From Eutypa lata (taxonomy: Eukaryota > Ascomycota > Sordariomycetes > Xylariales > Diatrypaceae), in contig JAKULF010000007.1 in NCBI GenBank assembly GCA_022661535.1, forward strand, positions 3,844,001 to 3,908,000: a stretch of DNA of 64,000 nucleotides, in the 5' to 3' direction. Below, piece after piece: positions 54,264 through 64,000 of the stretch. Position 1 is the stretch's first letter, and each line of letters opens with the position of its first letter. Position numbers and translations under genes: made by a program. A model generated the notes under the pieces. It worked only from the letters and a program-made list of their open reading frames with translations, searched no databases and was not told where the DNA came from.

Positions 54264-57200
54264 CTTCGTATAATAAAACTAATAATGCTCATCCGTCGCT
54301 TCCACTGTATCTACTTCGATCATCGAGTGTCGTCGCCCGGTTCCGAACAGAAGGAAAAGGATTTGTATCGTGATCGGGTTGTGGTTTACATACGGGCTCG
54401 GAGGCCATCAGCGGGAAATTCGAAAAGAGGAAGCAGATACAAGGCGAGAATCGTCTGTCATGAAACGGAAGAGTAGGCTTGTTTTCGTTCAGTATCTGCC
54501 ATCGGAAATCGACGACCATTCTTAAGGGGGAAGGATTAGGAAAAGCGTTCGATCAAGAAAAGTCTGGGTAATCGGGAGGTCGTCGTCGAGTTTCGGCGCA
54601 TGATATTTTTGAGTTGTAGTAATTTGGGAGACGCCGACTTTGTGTAGCAACGGCAAGAAATTCCCAATGGAATGGATATATATTGTCTGTAATTACCATA
54701 CCCAAGCAGAGTGAAGGTGCACGTACGCACGCACATACACGTGGGTAGCGAAACGACTATGAAATTAGTATTCAAATTCCACTTGAACCGGTAATCTGCC
54801 AGGATGTTCCAAGGACCCCTGTTGCTCGTTTGTGACCCGAGATGCGCATTGGATAAGAAGAAGAATATTGGCTGGTTTGACTTTACTCACTGCAAGCACC
54901 GAACTGGTTAGGGCAATCTTGGAGCTACAGCCCTCTCGCTGAGTTACGTAGGTAGGTGTGTAGGCATGTAGGCATGTAGGCATGTAGGCATGTAGGCATG
55001 TAGGCATGTAGGTAATAAGTCAGGTAGGCTATATCTGGAACTGCAACTGGAGCCGGAGCTGGAGCTGGCAGATAGGAACCAGCAACGGCAGCCAGCGAAG
55101 ATCGGGCTTATTTTATTATCTGCGTTATGCAGGTAAAAAGCAGCTTGGCTAGGATTGGGAACAAGAGCTGCAAACAATTGGACAATTTGTGTCTCCGGGG
55201 TTCAGGGTCGAGACGGCCAGAACGGCAAGCTACCGACAAGAAAATTTCGGGGTTGATGTACGAAGACGAATTGGGGAAGCTGGTTGCTCGGTCGGTAACA
55301 ACAGGATGATGAATGCAATTTTAAAACTAAGATCGAGAGGGAAAAAAAGGGACGAATAATAGGGTAAAGAATAAAGAGGTTCGTGAATCTCAAGGTACAC
55401 ACATACACAAGGTATGTAGGTATGCAGAAAGGTTAATATAAACAGTTCGCATGAGGTCTCATTAGGGGGGAAAAGATACCTATCCTACTTCCGGCAGGCC
55501 GAATGAAACAAAGGAAACCTGCAGAATAGAAATGTGTGTGCGTGTGTTTATGTACGTACGTGTGGGATGTGTGTGTGCGTGTACAAGTTTGAAGGTGAAT
55601 TGCATGAGTGAATCAACGAATGAATGATTGATTGCTCCATTCACAATTGATGCCCATCGAGAGAGAACAAGGTTTTGGGGTTATTCATGGCAATTGGTTC
55701 ACTTGATATCGCTAGCCCACCTAGGTCTGGCTGTGCTGTTAAGTGCATACATACCTCGTACCCCCCAGCTGCCCAGGTCGTTGAACTGATGTGCTATAAC
55801 TTGCATATGGGAAACTCCGAAAGACTAACCCAATTAATCCTGATATTTGTATCATATATATGAAATTATATACATATACTGATTATACAAAGTTATCCCT
55901 TATCATGCCTTTAATCATATATATTGACATGGTATATACTAGGTAAATAGATATTGATTCTTTCCATTGACTGCACGATATTTCTTTACACTTGATCGTA
56001 CAATACCGACACACCTACTTCGGAATTGTATGTACCTACATATAGTTACATACATGCGTACCTGTACCTTCACGTTGGTTCATAATCGATATTACATACT
56101 CCAGAACGTTTATGGAGACGGAAGCCCCTGTCAATAATTAGCGTGTAATATGGAGATTTGAGGCGTCTGGAACCCCAACCTACAAAACAAAAAAAGCTCC
56201 GGTTGAGCTAATTGCTGAGCACGTACCTGTCGTATAACTAACTAATACATAAGTACATTCGGTGTAAGGTAATCGATATTATCGAAGAAAAATGTTCTAA
56301 AGGAGAAGTCAAAGAAAAGTTTTATAAGATGGTTTCATTCATTCCCATTCCAGGCATAATCATGATCTACATATTGTTAATCAAGAGGTCCGTTCGTTTG
56401 AAGTTAAGACCAGGTTTTTTTTGTTAAGCGAATCGATGTCTCTCTCGCCTAGCAAGATAGCCCCCCAAATTCGGATAAAGAAACGGCAAACAACAATAGA
56501 ATAAAGGACTTAATAGATGAGACAGAGTATTGGACATCTCAAAAGAGAAATCTTCCAAGAGTCAAGTCTCCAACTAGTTAGCTAATATCGTCACCTTGGG
56601 TTTGCAAAAGACCATTGTTATCTGTTTGAGGCGTCGAGGTATCCAAATTGGCTTACAGAGAGAAGAAAAGGAAGCACATCCATGATAGCTATGTGGCGTC
56701 TGGCACGGAAGTGTTCGGTTAGGTAGGTAGTTCTCAGCCTTGGGGTCTTGAGTAACTATGTAGCTAGACTAATAGGGCTGGACCTTGTTTGCTGGGCACT
56801 TGGGTGATTATTAGGCACTGACTGACTAACTGACTCATCCAATCCCAGAAGACAAGATGGGAAGAAGAAAAGAAAGGAAAGGAAGAAACACCGTGCTGAT
56901 GATTCGCCTGTTCTGGACAATATTGAGACATTATCAATCCCATTCGCAACTTGAGTTTTTTGTTCGTCTTTTTGTTGCCAGGATTGCTCGTAGTACCTGA
57001 CATCTGACTGACTTGAATATGTCGTAAACGGTCAAAGGCGAGGCTATTTTCGGTGCTAAAATTGAAGTCTGAAACTCTATATTGACGGGACTATCACAAC
57101 CTCCACTTAGACAATTTTAGGCCAACTTTAATTTCTGGAAGAATTCCAATGAAGTGCGCAGGGGCGGCCACCTGTGAATGTGTAGTGTGGTTGTGGTGGT

Positions 57201-59444
57201 GTAGTTGTTGGGGGCGTGGGTGTTGTGTGTATGTACTCCGTACCTTGCATATCAAGGCTTCCAATAAGATCGTGTTCCCTGTCACCCATCCATTTCATCC
57301 GAGCATGAAATTGGAATCTTGAAATCTCTACCGTTTTCTACAGCAGCGAGCAGGCAACATTGAACATGAACAGACACATGCTAGGTAGGTACGAATGCAG
57401 GTACTGTTGCATTCGTCTCAGGAACACACATTTACTTTTACACGCACACACACACGCACCACACACCTCTTACCCCGAGAACTACTAGGTAGTTTTCTTA
57501 TGTAACAGATATATTCCTCCATACACGCCTCAGCAATGCTATATCAGCCCGATAAGAAGGGGGTGTGCACGTGGGCATAAAAAGAGCACTTGCCTAGCCT
57601 TAGCCAAGGGCTTACACGCCTCCTCCCCCCTTCTCACCTCATAGCACCACTAACGATCACCACACTCATCGTCGTCATCCCTCTCAGCCTCCACCTAATG
57701 AACGCGTATGTACATATGTATGTAGTTTCATTGATAGGAGCCGAGAGCTTCCTTCCCGCACCCAGTGGCGTGTAACTATGCGAAGTTAAACGAACGGGTA
57801 GTGAGATATCATCCTTTAGGAGCTGAGAAATGCCGAGAAGTGGGAGTCTTGCAGATAGCTACCTACAATCACAAACACCAAACATGCTCATCTTCTTTAG
57901 CTTGGAGCCACGCTGCCTGCTACGTAGATAGCTTCTGTGTGAAGAAAAAAAACGTAGACGGGTCTACTTATTAGGTTGCCTACTAACTATTACAACTCAC
58001 CTGTAAGGATCGAGGGTATTTATTAGCTTGTGATAGGATGGGTAGTAATATGATATCAACCCTTCCCACTCAGCCGGGGCGGTGAATTCATTACCTCTAG
58101 CTAGCTACTAGGAGCTTCCTACCTCGGTATGCAGGTATGTAGTAGGTGAGGTAGTAATGAGTCAGGTAAGCCACACGCAGCCTCGAACCAAAGTTTCGGC
58201 AAGAAATATACGGAAATACCTACATTAAATGGCGGCCTCTAGACCTTCCCCCTCGTGCTTGCTTTCTTGGTTTCCTCGCCCAAAATGCAACTATCTAAGT
58301 ATCCCGTCCAATGGACACCTAGGGCGGCAGTAGGTGGTGGTGGTGGCTGAGGGGAGGGATCCCAGCCTACCAGCCTGCGGGCCTGCTGGCTAGAAGCTGT
58401 AAATAAGCTCAAGTATATAGCTCTATGCATAGCAGACACCGGGACATATGTATATAGTCGAATATAACACCACGTCACTCACTTAGATACACACTTAGGT
58501 AGGCTATGAGCAGACTAGTAGTAGGGGCGTAGGGAGTATGTAGCCATTGGATGACGAGTTAAGGTAGGTAGTAAGCTTTTCGTCCTACCTGCCTGCTGCA
58601 CTCGGGGGCTCTCTGTAGCGGAAGACCCGTCCATCCGTCTGTCAGCTTGACTACCTACCTACCTGCGCATAAGACGGAGAAATATATAGCAAATGCAAGC
58701 GCCTCGCAGAGAACTGCCGCCGCCTCCCGCGCAGCAGCATCATACACACACTCGACGGGCAACGCGTCCTGGGAAGCCGAGATAGCACGAACGTCTGCAT
58801 CCTATGAAACGCGCTTATTGCCTTACATACATATAGCCTGCCGATATTCGGCACATGCATACATACATAGTAGGAAAGTTGGGCATCTAAGCCTTCATCT
58901 ATCTAGAGGAGGTGCCGAGGCTAGCATTGACCAATACGGCCGGATGGACGGATGGACACGTACGAGGGTTTATGAAGAAGAAGCATACGATTTCCGAGCC
59001 TTCTTCGCTAATTTGAGAACTCGTGTACAATGTTCAAGAACAAACTAGGAATATCAACATATCACGCCGCCCTTCAGCCTTCTCAGAAATTCTAGCGCGG
59101 CCTATGTATAAACGGCGGGAAAGAAAAAAAACTCTTGGGGGAATAAGACATTCTTCCTTCAAACCCTTTCTGCTGCAGAAGAAAAAAAAGGACAACTAGC
59201 ATGCCATGAAATCAGTAAATCGAATGGTCATCTTCCAACTCCATTTGTCCCAAACTCTCCCGAGAAGCTGTCAAACGGTATCCATGAATCACAGCTTTAA
59301 AAAAAAATCTCTCAAAAGCATATTTTTTGCCAAAATGTTCTGGCTAGACGGTAAATCAGACCCCAACAGGTCCATAGCGCGATATGTTGATTTTCTCCTC
59401 CCCTAAAACGGATGCAGCCTTGCTTGCACATTCCATATTCCCCT
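54264..59444. other. Longest gene-poor region (5.2 kb)
   Basis: The first 500-1000 bases are the RasGAP upstream region. The remainder is AT-rich with abundant TAGG/CCTA tracts (56712, 57390, 58490, 58565, 58652), GTGTGTGC/TACGTACG runs near 55530-55590 and an 8-bp minisatellite at 54961. ORFs of 60-130 codons at 56764-57003 (-), 57590-57775 (+) and 58647-59048 (+) have no recognisable family. I see no intact gene here. Confidence 0.45.
54961..55008 (+). repeat. 8-bp minisatellite, six perfect copies
   Basis: The unit TAGGCATG is repeated six times without change and is followed by TAGGTAATAA. It lies about 700 bases upstream of the RasGAP start, and looks like a derivative of the TAGG motif with a CATG insertion. 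Confidence 0.97.
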
Positions 59445-60569
59445 CTATCGTGATGGACCCTCGATAGGGCTTATCGGCAAACTCCGGTGCGCGCTGAGGT
59501 CGGTACTACCGGTACGTCTTAACGCCTGGGACATAGTCTCGATGTTGAGATCGCCGCTTGCCAAGAGGTTGTGCTCAGTCGATGTAGGGCTACCCAGAGG
59601 TTTGCGCACTGGAGACATGCTAAAACCTTTGACAGATCCAGAGTTGCTGTTTGGTGGCGATGTCTCACCGCCTTGCGAGGACACTGGGGACCTGATCGGG
59701 GAGGGCGAACGGTTAGCCCCAAGGGACGAGAGGGATGTTAAACCAGCAAGGTGCATCGATTCGCGGCTGCCAGCCACTCCAGAAGGAGGTCCATGTTCGG
59801 CCTGAACAACATCCGCAAAAGATATAAAGCTCAGCCGCCTGACATCTGTTGAATCTAGAGACCCATAGTTCGAGGCAGATTCCTCCTTATCTGTGAAAGC
59901 GGCTAGATCTTCCGCCCACGAGGCGGAAGCGGAAGCATTATCGAATGGCGTGGACCCGGGCATTCCTGACGAGGCAGGCTGGTGCGATGTGTGCGTCACA
60001 ATCTCGACCGCGTCGGGATTTAGATGATCATCTGTAATAGCTTCTGATGAGGCGTCGAGGACAGGCGGGATGTAATTCTCTGTTTGTATGTGGGACGGAA
60101 TCGCAGGCGAGGTAGGTAGGGCAGTACTCTCTTGAACATCCCGCTCAAAGATCTGTGAACCGGCCGGAGACGTGAGTCGTGGGGAAGTTGAATAGATGCC
60201 GCCGCGACCAGGTGATGATGGTACTTTTCGCGGCGAGTCAATCTGGATTGGCGAACCAGTTGCTGACCGTCTTGGTGAGGTTTGTAAAGCAGTTTGAGTG
60301 GATGGCGGGCTGGGAAGTCCTGCGCCAGATTTGGATGGCTTAGACGCATTCTTCTCTTTCTCTTCCGTCTTCTTCTTCCCAAATCCAAACAAGCTCCGCT
60401 TCTTAGACTTTGGGTCTGTTTTCGCTAGGTTCGTCCCACTCTCCTTCTCGTTGGGTTCTCGTATCGTTGGTGTTGAGTCCCCTGTTCCGCTCTGATGCTT
60501 CTCTCCCAATGCAGGTACAGAACTCTTGTCCTGGCTGGCCTGTATGGGTGCTGGTGGTGCGAGGGTCAT
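59445..60569 (-). CDS. Conserved fungal disordered protein
   Basis: The ORF is open from 60683. I place the start at 60569 (MTLAPPAPIQASQDK), giving 374 residues, because the upstream residues look like translated leader. Almost the whole protein is predicted disordered and rich in Ser, Pro and Thr. Distinct short blocks are KSKKRSLFGFGKKKTEEKEK (basic), SPAGSQIFERDVQE, QTENYIPPVLDASSEAITDD with HLNPDAVEIVTHTSHQPASS, WAEDLAAFTDKEESASNYGS and RRLSFISFADVVQAEH. Many SP/TP sites suggest proline-directed phosphorylation. I recall similar blocks in uncharacterised Pezizomycotina proteins; function is unknown. Confidence 0.7.
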   Translation of the reverse strand: MTLAPPAPIQASQDKSSVPALGEKHQSGTGDSTPTIREPNEKESGTNLAKTDPKSKKRSLFGFGKKKTEEKEKNASKPSKSGAGLPSPPSTQTALQTSPRRSATGSPIQIDSPRKVPSSPGRGGIYSTSPRLTSPAGSQIFERDVQESTALPTSPAIPSHIQTENYIPPVLDASSEAITDDHLNPDAVEIVTHTSHQPASSGMPGSTPFDNASASASWAEDLAAFTDKEESASNYGSLDSTDVRRLSFISFADVVQAEHGPPSGVAGSRESMHLAGLTSLSSLGANRSPSPIRSPVSSQGGETSPPNSNSGSVKGFSMSPVRKPLGSPTSTEHNLLASGDLNIETMSQALRRTGSTDLSAHRSLPISPIEGPSR

Positions 60570-63500
60570 GATGGGCGGATCGGGATTGAAATTGCTGAAT
60601 ATGATATCAAGGTGGAAGTTGATATATCTGAAGGTTTGAAAGGGTGAGTCAGCGTGGGGGGTTTTGTCTAATAGACAGGTCAAGTAGTGAGAGGAGAGTA
60701 GAGAGACATATTTATTGCACTCTCGAGTCGAATCTCAATTGTAGAACGATAAGGGTATGATAGAGTAATGTGGTAATGTGACCTAAAAGACGAATGAAGC
60801 TCACCAATGGTTAGATTTGTTTATGGTAGAGTCTAGGGTCACTGTAGACAAAACAATGACACCTAATCTCGGCCGAGGCGCGTAATTGGAAGGGAATTCG
60901 TATAGGGAATTCGTATAGAAGAGGGCTCGGATTGGTGAATAAAAACCAAGGTCGGGCCAGGTCTACTTTGTTGTCGTTGCTTATTTGTGCTGCAAGAAAG
61001 CGGATCTAAGACTTTAAAAGTAACTGTACTGTAGCGAACGCGACACAAAAAGACGTAGATGTGCAGCTTTCTAAGTTAAGAAGGCTCGGGTTTGCAGTCG
61101 TAACTGATGATAGAGGCTTTTTTCAGATGAATTTGAGGCAGCTGTCAATGGGATGTGTTTTGTGTGTGATGTGACGATAGTTGATAAGCCGTGACTCCCA
61201 GTTGTCGTGAGATGTCTCCAGTTACTGAAGGTGCATATGTATGTATGTACGTAAGTACGTAGGAGGTAGTATGTATGCGCTTAAAAACAGGGAATTAAGT
61301 AATGGGCGTGCTAGACTACCACCTCCTGGAGCGATCTAAAAGTATAAGCTAAGCGTCCCTATTGTGGAAGGCCTAACTATCTCTAGAGCTCTAGTTGGCT
61401 GGCTAGTAACGTCGTAGATAGAGCGAATGACGCCAATGCGTGACATGCAACAAGTTAGATGGAGTAAAATAGCCGGCCGTATGGAAGCTTGTTATTTTAG
61501 TCTGCAATTGTCCTGTATGCTATAGTATATATAGTACGTATGTATATAGGAAAAGTATCCAGGTTAATTAGAGGAGCCCTCTCAAGACATCTTTTGGGTA
61601 AGGGCATTAAGTATGTAAGTAAATGTGCATATGTACGTACGTAAATAGGTATGGAGATAGGTGGGTTAGTCACTAACTATACCTGTCTGAGATGTGTAGA
61701 TAGGCGGAATTCTATGACTCCCCGAATTCTCGACGTCTTGTGACAAGAAAGAATGGTTTCTCGTTGAGCCAACAACGTGTTCCTCGGGGCATCAGAGATT
61801 GAACCCGGATTATATCATTAGGCAGGTATAGTATAGTTTTGGTATGTCACAGGTACATATAAAAATACGCCGGTGGGTTTTCGAAGGGCATGTGGCTATT
61901 TAGGGATACAGTCGCGGGCGGTAGCGCAAATAACTGTCCAGATACGGTAATCCACAGGCACAGGTTCAGGGCCTAACTAACGCAGACAACAGTTCGGTTC
62001 TCTCTGACAGTGACGACGCTTCTGTTATTCAAGGATAAGTTTATCGAGTCGATATTATGCCGAAGTGTTTGGATTATCCCCAAGAGCGGGCGCAAGATAC
62101 CCCCCCTGGCTTATTATCAATGTTGGTCCTGACAATTTCTAGTTGCAAGAATGAGCGATGATTGGGTCCGTCACGACGCTTACTTGCTTGTTGCATGAAT
62201 TCCCATACGATTCAGCTCCCAGTTTGTTCAGGCTCCGACCTGTGGTGGTCTACACATGGAGTAACTTGTATCAAACAAGACAGGAAGAGATAAAACACCT
62301 CCTAGTTAGGTCCTGAATTATTAGTCAGATTATTCAAAGTCATCTGCTGACTGATGGGGTGTCCGTTGTCTATGACTTCCTCTTCCTAAGTTTGTATGTG
62401 CATACAAAGTTTTCTTCTAATTTGTACGAAAAGGCAACAGTCACTGTCTAGATATCACTAGACCACTCGATGACAATCGATTAGAGAAGATCCCGCATCC
62501 ATACAGTAGCACAGCCAAATTCAAATCCCAACCAGGCCAGCCAACCAACCTTGTCAACCCGCCCACCAGGCACTGCTTCCAACTCTGATTTTGTTGTGGA
62601 CTATAGTCACACGTAACCCACAATAGAGACTGCATAACCTTGGAAATGGGATGATCCAACACTATGGTTATCAACTTAAATAACTACCCAGCTACCTATT
62701 TTAGATGAGTATGAAACGCACTTATTATTACAAGAGACGGACAGTCGGGCTGTGTCTACAATGCCTAATGCGTAGGTACCTCAGCATCATCTAACTACCT
62801 AGGTAGGTAGATAATTAGCTACCAAGTAAAGAAGAACATCTGTCCCTATGCCTATAGAAATCCATTCAATTGTGTAACTACCTTACCTGCCTTCAAACTA
62901 GAGAAGCCTACTCCTCCGCACCTGTGTGGCGATTTATTATCGCAAATTATTTGAACGTGAGGGGTAAGGACGAGTCAGCTCGCTAGGCTGAATCACTTGT
63001 TCAGGTAGGGACCCCAGGGGCCTCGACGGGACCAATACCAACTTGGCAAAATAACCAAGGTGTGCCACATGAAACTAGGAATCTTTCCCAGATATACGTC
63101 ACACTGAGGGGTCTCTTGTCTGAGACCTTTTTCAACATTGGATTTCATGATGCTTCGGTCGGGGGTAGTTAAATGGAGCCCTTCTTTTTCTTGTCCGTTT
63201 CCGTACAAGGCAAGTTGCCAGTTGCCCAATTCCATTACCATTCTACCAGATCCAGGATCCATATAAATTGATCCATATAAATTGATACCTACTGTACGTA
63301 TCTACGTACATACGTTCCGGAGTGTCATTCACGTGATTTGTATTACCATGCTCCGACTCTCCGAGTCCATGAAGCTGCAGCGGGTGGGGCTTAAGCTTAA
63401 ATAAGCATGATCGGGCCGTAGAATACCCGATGAAATTTGCACCCGTGGACCCGCGCTCTCCCATTGGGTCCGATCTTTAGCTCTAACTAATCGAGACGAA

Positions 63501-63776
63501 GCTATTCGTATCTCGAATATTTCCATTTTCTGAAATGGGGTCGAGATAGGAAACCGAGACAAGACGAACATTAATCTTCCTCCCCTCCTCAAGTCCGCCA
63601 TTCTAATTTTAGTTCCTCTTTTTTTGTTCCTAGATCCAAGGGACGGGGCATAAGATAAAAAGAAGAAGAGGGGGAAAAGGGCAATTACTATCTTAGTTCC
63701 ACTCATCAACTGCCCACCCTCCCTCGATATATAGCGAACCCTGCAAGAGTTCGACGACAAAAAGAACGAAAGCAAA
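60570..63776. other. Intergenic region with divergent promoters
   Basis: Divergent: the disordered-protein gene reads left and the gene at 63777 reads right. The centre is AT-rich with TATGTACGTACG-type runs (61240-61275, 61620-61650) and CTACCTAGGTAGGTAG at 62793-62808. The last 150 bases form an A/C-rich leader ahead of the ATG at 63777 (ATATATAG at 63728). No gene is seen between. Confidence 0.5.
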
Positions 63777-64000
63777 ATGGAGGTCCGGTCACTACTCAGG
63801 CCTATGAGCTCGCTCACGAGCTTGCACACAACTACCATCACCACCGCTACTGCTACGACCGCTGCCACCTGCTGCGTAGCCCGGATCACCGCCCGCCGGC
63901 AACAATCCACGACATCGCGGACAAAAAAGGCGCTCAAGATCGCACCGCACCCGTCGTTTCTAACGCAGAGTCCATCCAGAGGGGCGAACCACATCGTGTT
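63777..64000 (+). CDS. 5' end of a probable mitochondrial protein (runs off the window)
   Basis: An ATG in an ideal context (AAAGCAAAATGG) opens a frame of 74 complete codons to the window edge. The first 45 residues lack acidic residues after residue 2 and are rich in Arg, Ser and Thr (VRSLLRPMSSLTSLHTTT, then CCVARITARRQQSTTSRT), a classic mitochondrial presequence. This is followed by KKALKIAPHPSFLTQSPSRG and ANHIV. The pattern resembles the N-terminal regions of fungal mitochondrial ribosomal proteins. I am not certain which one, so no symbol is given. Confidence 0.65.
   Translation, partial: MEVRSLLRPMSSLTSLHTTTITTATATTAATCCVARITARRQQSTTSRTKKALKIAPHPSFLTQSPSRGANHIV

Noticed and set aside
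58647..59048. 133-codon plus-strand ORF
   Set aside because: Begins in a CTACCTACC repeat, no domain, and composition resembles translated microsatellite DNA.
63329..63994. 221-codon minus-strand ORF at the right edge
   Set aside because: Antisense to the better-supported plus-strand start at 63777, which has an ideal ATG context and a mitochondrial presequence.

Overview
The window is nuclear DNA of a filamentous ascomycete (Pezizomycotina). Genes are interrupted by short introns (55-250 nt) with GT..AG ends. Coding sequence is GC-rich and intergenic DNA is AT-rich and full of TAGG/CCTA tetranucleotides. The proteins match typical Sordariomycete-type families. I cannot name the species. About sixteen genes look intact, and long gene-poor stretches separate them.

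Layout, left to right. 408-1003 (-) encodes a small calcofluor-white-hypersensitive-type protein. 2336-3859 (+) encodes a dysferlin-domain (Mug65/Spo73-type) protein. 4108-7696 is a decayed accessory patch. It holds an unidentified spliced gene fragment, a broken HET (heterokaryon incompatibility) gene, a two-exon secreted cysteine-rich protein, and a DUF6536 relic. 8332-9981 (+) is an M20 dipeptidase (CNDP2/Dug1). 11462-13810 (-) is a PPR-type, probably mitochondrial, protein. 14719-16684 (-) is a seven-exon PP2C phosphatase. 19532-23083 (-) is an AXL2-like polarity receptor. 25749-26739 (+) is the eEF1A lysine methyltransferase EFM6. 28613-29563 (+) is a secreted RlpA-like/expansin-like double-psi beta-barrel protein. 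30913-32178 (-) is a cyclophilin-40. 33164-35272 (-) is a nine-exon sugar transporter with a one-base splice-phase conflict. 37347-37742 (-) is a cytochrome P450 relic. 39598-41211 (+) is VPS62-like. 42290-42958 (+) is an unknown ORF. 43638-46342 (+) is CCZ1. 50460-54263 (-) is a C2-RasGAP protein of BUD2 type. 59445-60569 (-) is a conserved disordered fungal protein. 63777 to the edge (+) is the start of a probable mitochondrial protein.

The intact genes are mostly dispersed housekeeping functions and do not form a pathway cluster. Loose themes are vacuole and membrane traffic (CCZ1 next to VPS62), cell polarity (AXL2 and a BUD2-like RasGAP), and signalling or protein folding (PP2C, cyclophilin-40). 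The relics of HET, DUF6536 and P450 genes sit in the long AT-rich gaps. Two of the HET stop codons are consistent with CpA-to-TpA mutation, as produced by repeat-induced point mutation.

I saw no tRNA, rRNA, CRISPR array or complete transposon. Simple repeats include a perfect (TTC)47, a (TG)22, an 8-bp minisatellite and a TAGG tract. I found no convincing undescribed multi-gene system. The points most worth a second look are the decayed 4.1-7.7 kb island, the transporter splice anomaly, and several short spliced coding-like fragments in the gaps.
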